Below, in pieces: positions 4,543 through 5,404 of a DNA stretch of 5,404 nt; the first letter of the stretch is position 1; the number at the start of each line of letters is the position of its first letter. The stretch is from Paracoccaceae bacterium (GTDB taxonomy: Bacteria; Pseudomonadota; Alphaproteobacteria; Rhodobacterales; Rhodobacteraceae): contig JAASTF010000230.1 in NCBI GenBank assembly GCA_021767525.1, positions 1 through 5,404 on the forward strand, read 5' to 3'. The notes beneath the pieces were generated by a model. That model was not told the DNA's origin. It searched no databases and saw only the letters and a program-made list of their open reading frames with translations. The position numbers and the translations under genes are program-made.

Positions 4543-5404
4543 ATGACCCGCGACGCCGCCATCGCCAATGCCGCCACCTATTTCGACAGCGGCCGTTTCC
4601 AGGCCGATCTGGCCGATCTTGTCGCGCACCCGACCGAAAGCCAGAACCCCGAGGCCGCGCCGCATCTGCGCCGTTACCTGGATCAGGCGATGCTGCCCTG
4701 GCTGACCGGCATGGGGTTCACCTGCGAGATTTTCGACAACCCGGTGCCCGGCGCGCCGCCCCTGTTGCTGGGCGAACGGATCGAGGGCGCGGGCCTGCCC
4801 ACCGTCCTGACCTATGGCCACGGCGACGTGGTGCGCGGGCAGGCGGATCAGTGGCGCGCGGGGCTGGCGCCGTTCGAGTTGACCGAGGACGGGCCGCGCC
4901 TGTACGGGCGCGGCTCGGCTGACAACAAGTGCCAGCACCTGATCAATCTGCGCGCGATGCAGGCGGTGATCGATGCGCGCGGCAGCCTGGGCTTCAACGC
5001 GAAGGTGATGATCGAGATGGCGGAAGAGGTGGGCTCGACCGGGCTGCACGCCTTTTTCGCGCAGCACAAGGATCGGCTGACGGCGGATGTGCTGATCGCG
5101 TCGGACGGGCCGCGTTTGCAGCCCGAGGTGCCGACCATCTTCATGGGCTCGCGCGGGGGCATCAATTTCGACCTGGTGGTGGACCTGCGCGAGGGCGCGC
5201 ATCATTCGGGCAATTGGGGCGGTCTGCTGCCCGATCCGGCGATGATCCTGGCGCAGGCGCTGTCAGTCATCACCGACAAGCGCGGGCAGATCCAGATACC
5301 AGAATGGCGGCCCGACAGCCTGACGCTCGCGGTGCGCGACGCGCTGCGCGGTCTGCCGATCGAAGGCGGCGCGGACGAGCCGCAGATCGACCCGGACTGG
5401 GGCG
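4543..5404 (+). CDS. M20-family metallopeptidase/amidohydrolase, 3' end cut off by the window
   Basis: The frame stays open from the ATG to the window edge (287 complete codons; family members are about 400-480 residues, so the C-terminal part is missing). It is the start of a two-zinc exopeptidase or deacylase of the M20/ArgE/DapE/carboxypeptidase-G2 type. The zinc-site and catalytic residues visible are H93 and D95 (TYGHGDVV), bridging D127 (GRGSADNK), general base E161 with ligand E162 (EMAEEVGS), and D188 (ASDGPR). AHHSGNWGG (219-227) supplies the dimerisation-domain His (H220 or H221). The predicted location is the cytoplasm; there is no signal peptide. Cys130 follows NK where most relatives I know have Gly. 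The substrate is undetermined, probably a dipeptide or N-acylated amino acid. The gene begins 96 bp after the transporter stop and has its own ribosome site; it may share that operon or have its own promoter. Confidence 0.93.
   Translation, partial: MTRDAAIANAATYFDSGRFQADLADLVAHPTESQNPEAAPHLRRYLDQAMLPWLTGMGFTCEIFDNPVPGAPPLLLGERIEGAGLPTVLTYGHGDVVRGQADQWRAGLAPFELTEDGPRLYGRGSADNKCQHLINLRAMQAVIDARGSLGFNAKVMIEMAEEVGSTGLHAFFAQHKDRLTADVLIASDGPRLQPEVPTIFMGSRGGINFDLVVDLREGAHHSGNWGGLLPDPAMILAQALSVITDKRGQIQIPEWRPDSLTLAVRDALRGLPIEGGADEPQIDPDWG

Noticed and set aside
3493..5205. 570-codon open frame on the minus strand
   Set aside because: It runs antisense to three plus-strand genes with clear family motifs (DUF1007 end, NicO, M20). 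Its translation is a low-complexity His/Arg/Gln/Ala mix with no recognisable domain, as expected from the mirror frame of GC-rich coding DNA.

Overview
This is a GC-rich (about two-thirds G+C) stretch of bacterial chromosome. Gene content, codon use (GCC, CTG, GGC, CGC preferred) and a hairpin-rich intergenic element ending in an AT-rich CCATAAATATCCCGGG edge all suggest an alphaproteobacterium of the Rhodobacterales/Roseobacter group. The genus cannot be read from the sequence. I see no mobile element, phage, CRISPR array, tRNA or rRNA.

Layout. Positions 1-144 are a regulatory region with a perfect FNR-type box (78-91) and a second inverted repeat (49-66). They precede a class I-like PPK2 polyphosphate kinase (145-1101, +). 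A small gene of unknown function (1114-1605, -) converges on ppk2 with only 12 bp between the stop codons. Next, 1702-1792 holds a compact element of three consecutive hairpins. It lies just behind the stop of a secreted cyclase-family (kynurenine-formamidase-like) metal-dependent hydrolase (1793-2758, -). A 168-bp divergent region (2759-2926) carries an 18-bp perfect palindrome and repeated GGCGTGA/TCACGCC words. It separates the hydrolase from a two-gene plus-strand operon. That operon encodes a periplasmic DUF1007 protein with an EF-hand-like loop (2927-3547) and, overlapping it by 10 bp, a NicO/RcnA-type nickel/cobalt transporter with a His-rich cytoplasmic or periplasmic loop (3538-4446). 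The window ends inside an M20-family metallopeptidase/amidohydrolase (from 4543, +).

How the parts fit. The DUF1007-NicO pair is the only clear functional module: a membrane transporter for Ni2+/Co2+ (or a related metal) with an exported partner. ppk2 is probably an oxygen- or nitric-oxide-responsive unit under an FNR/Crp-family regulator, which would tie polyphosphate-driven nucleotide phosphorylation to low oxygen. The hydrolase and the peptidase look like independent metabolic genes. I do not see a wholly new biological system here. The most useful leads are the FNR box in front of ppk2, a shared 11-base motif in two promoter regions, the palindrome cluster between the divergent genes, and the unrecognised 163-residue protein.
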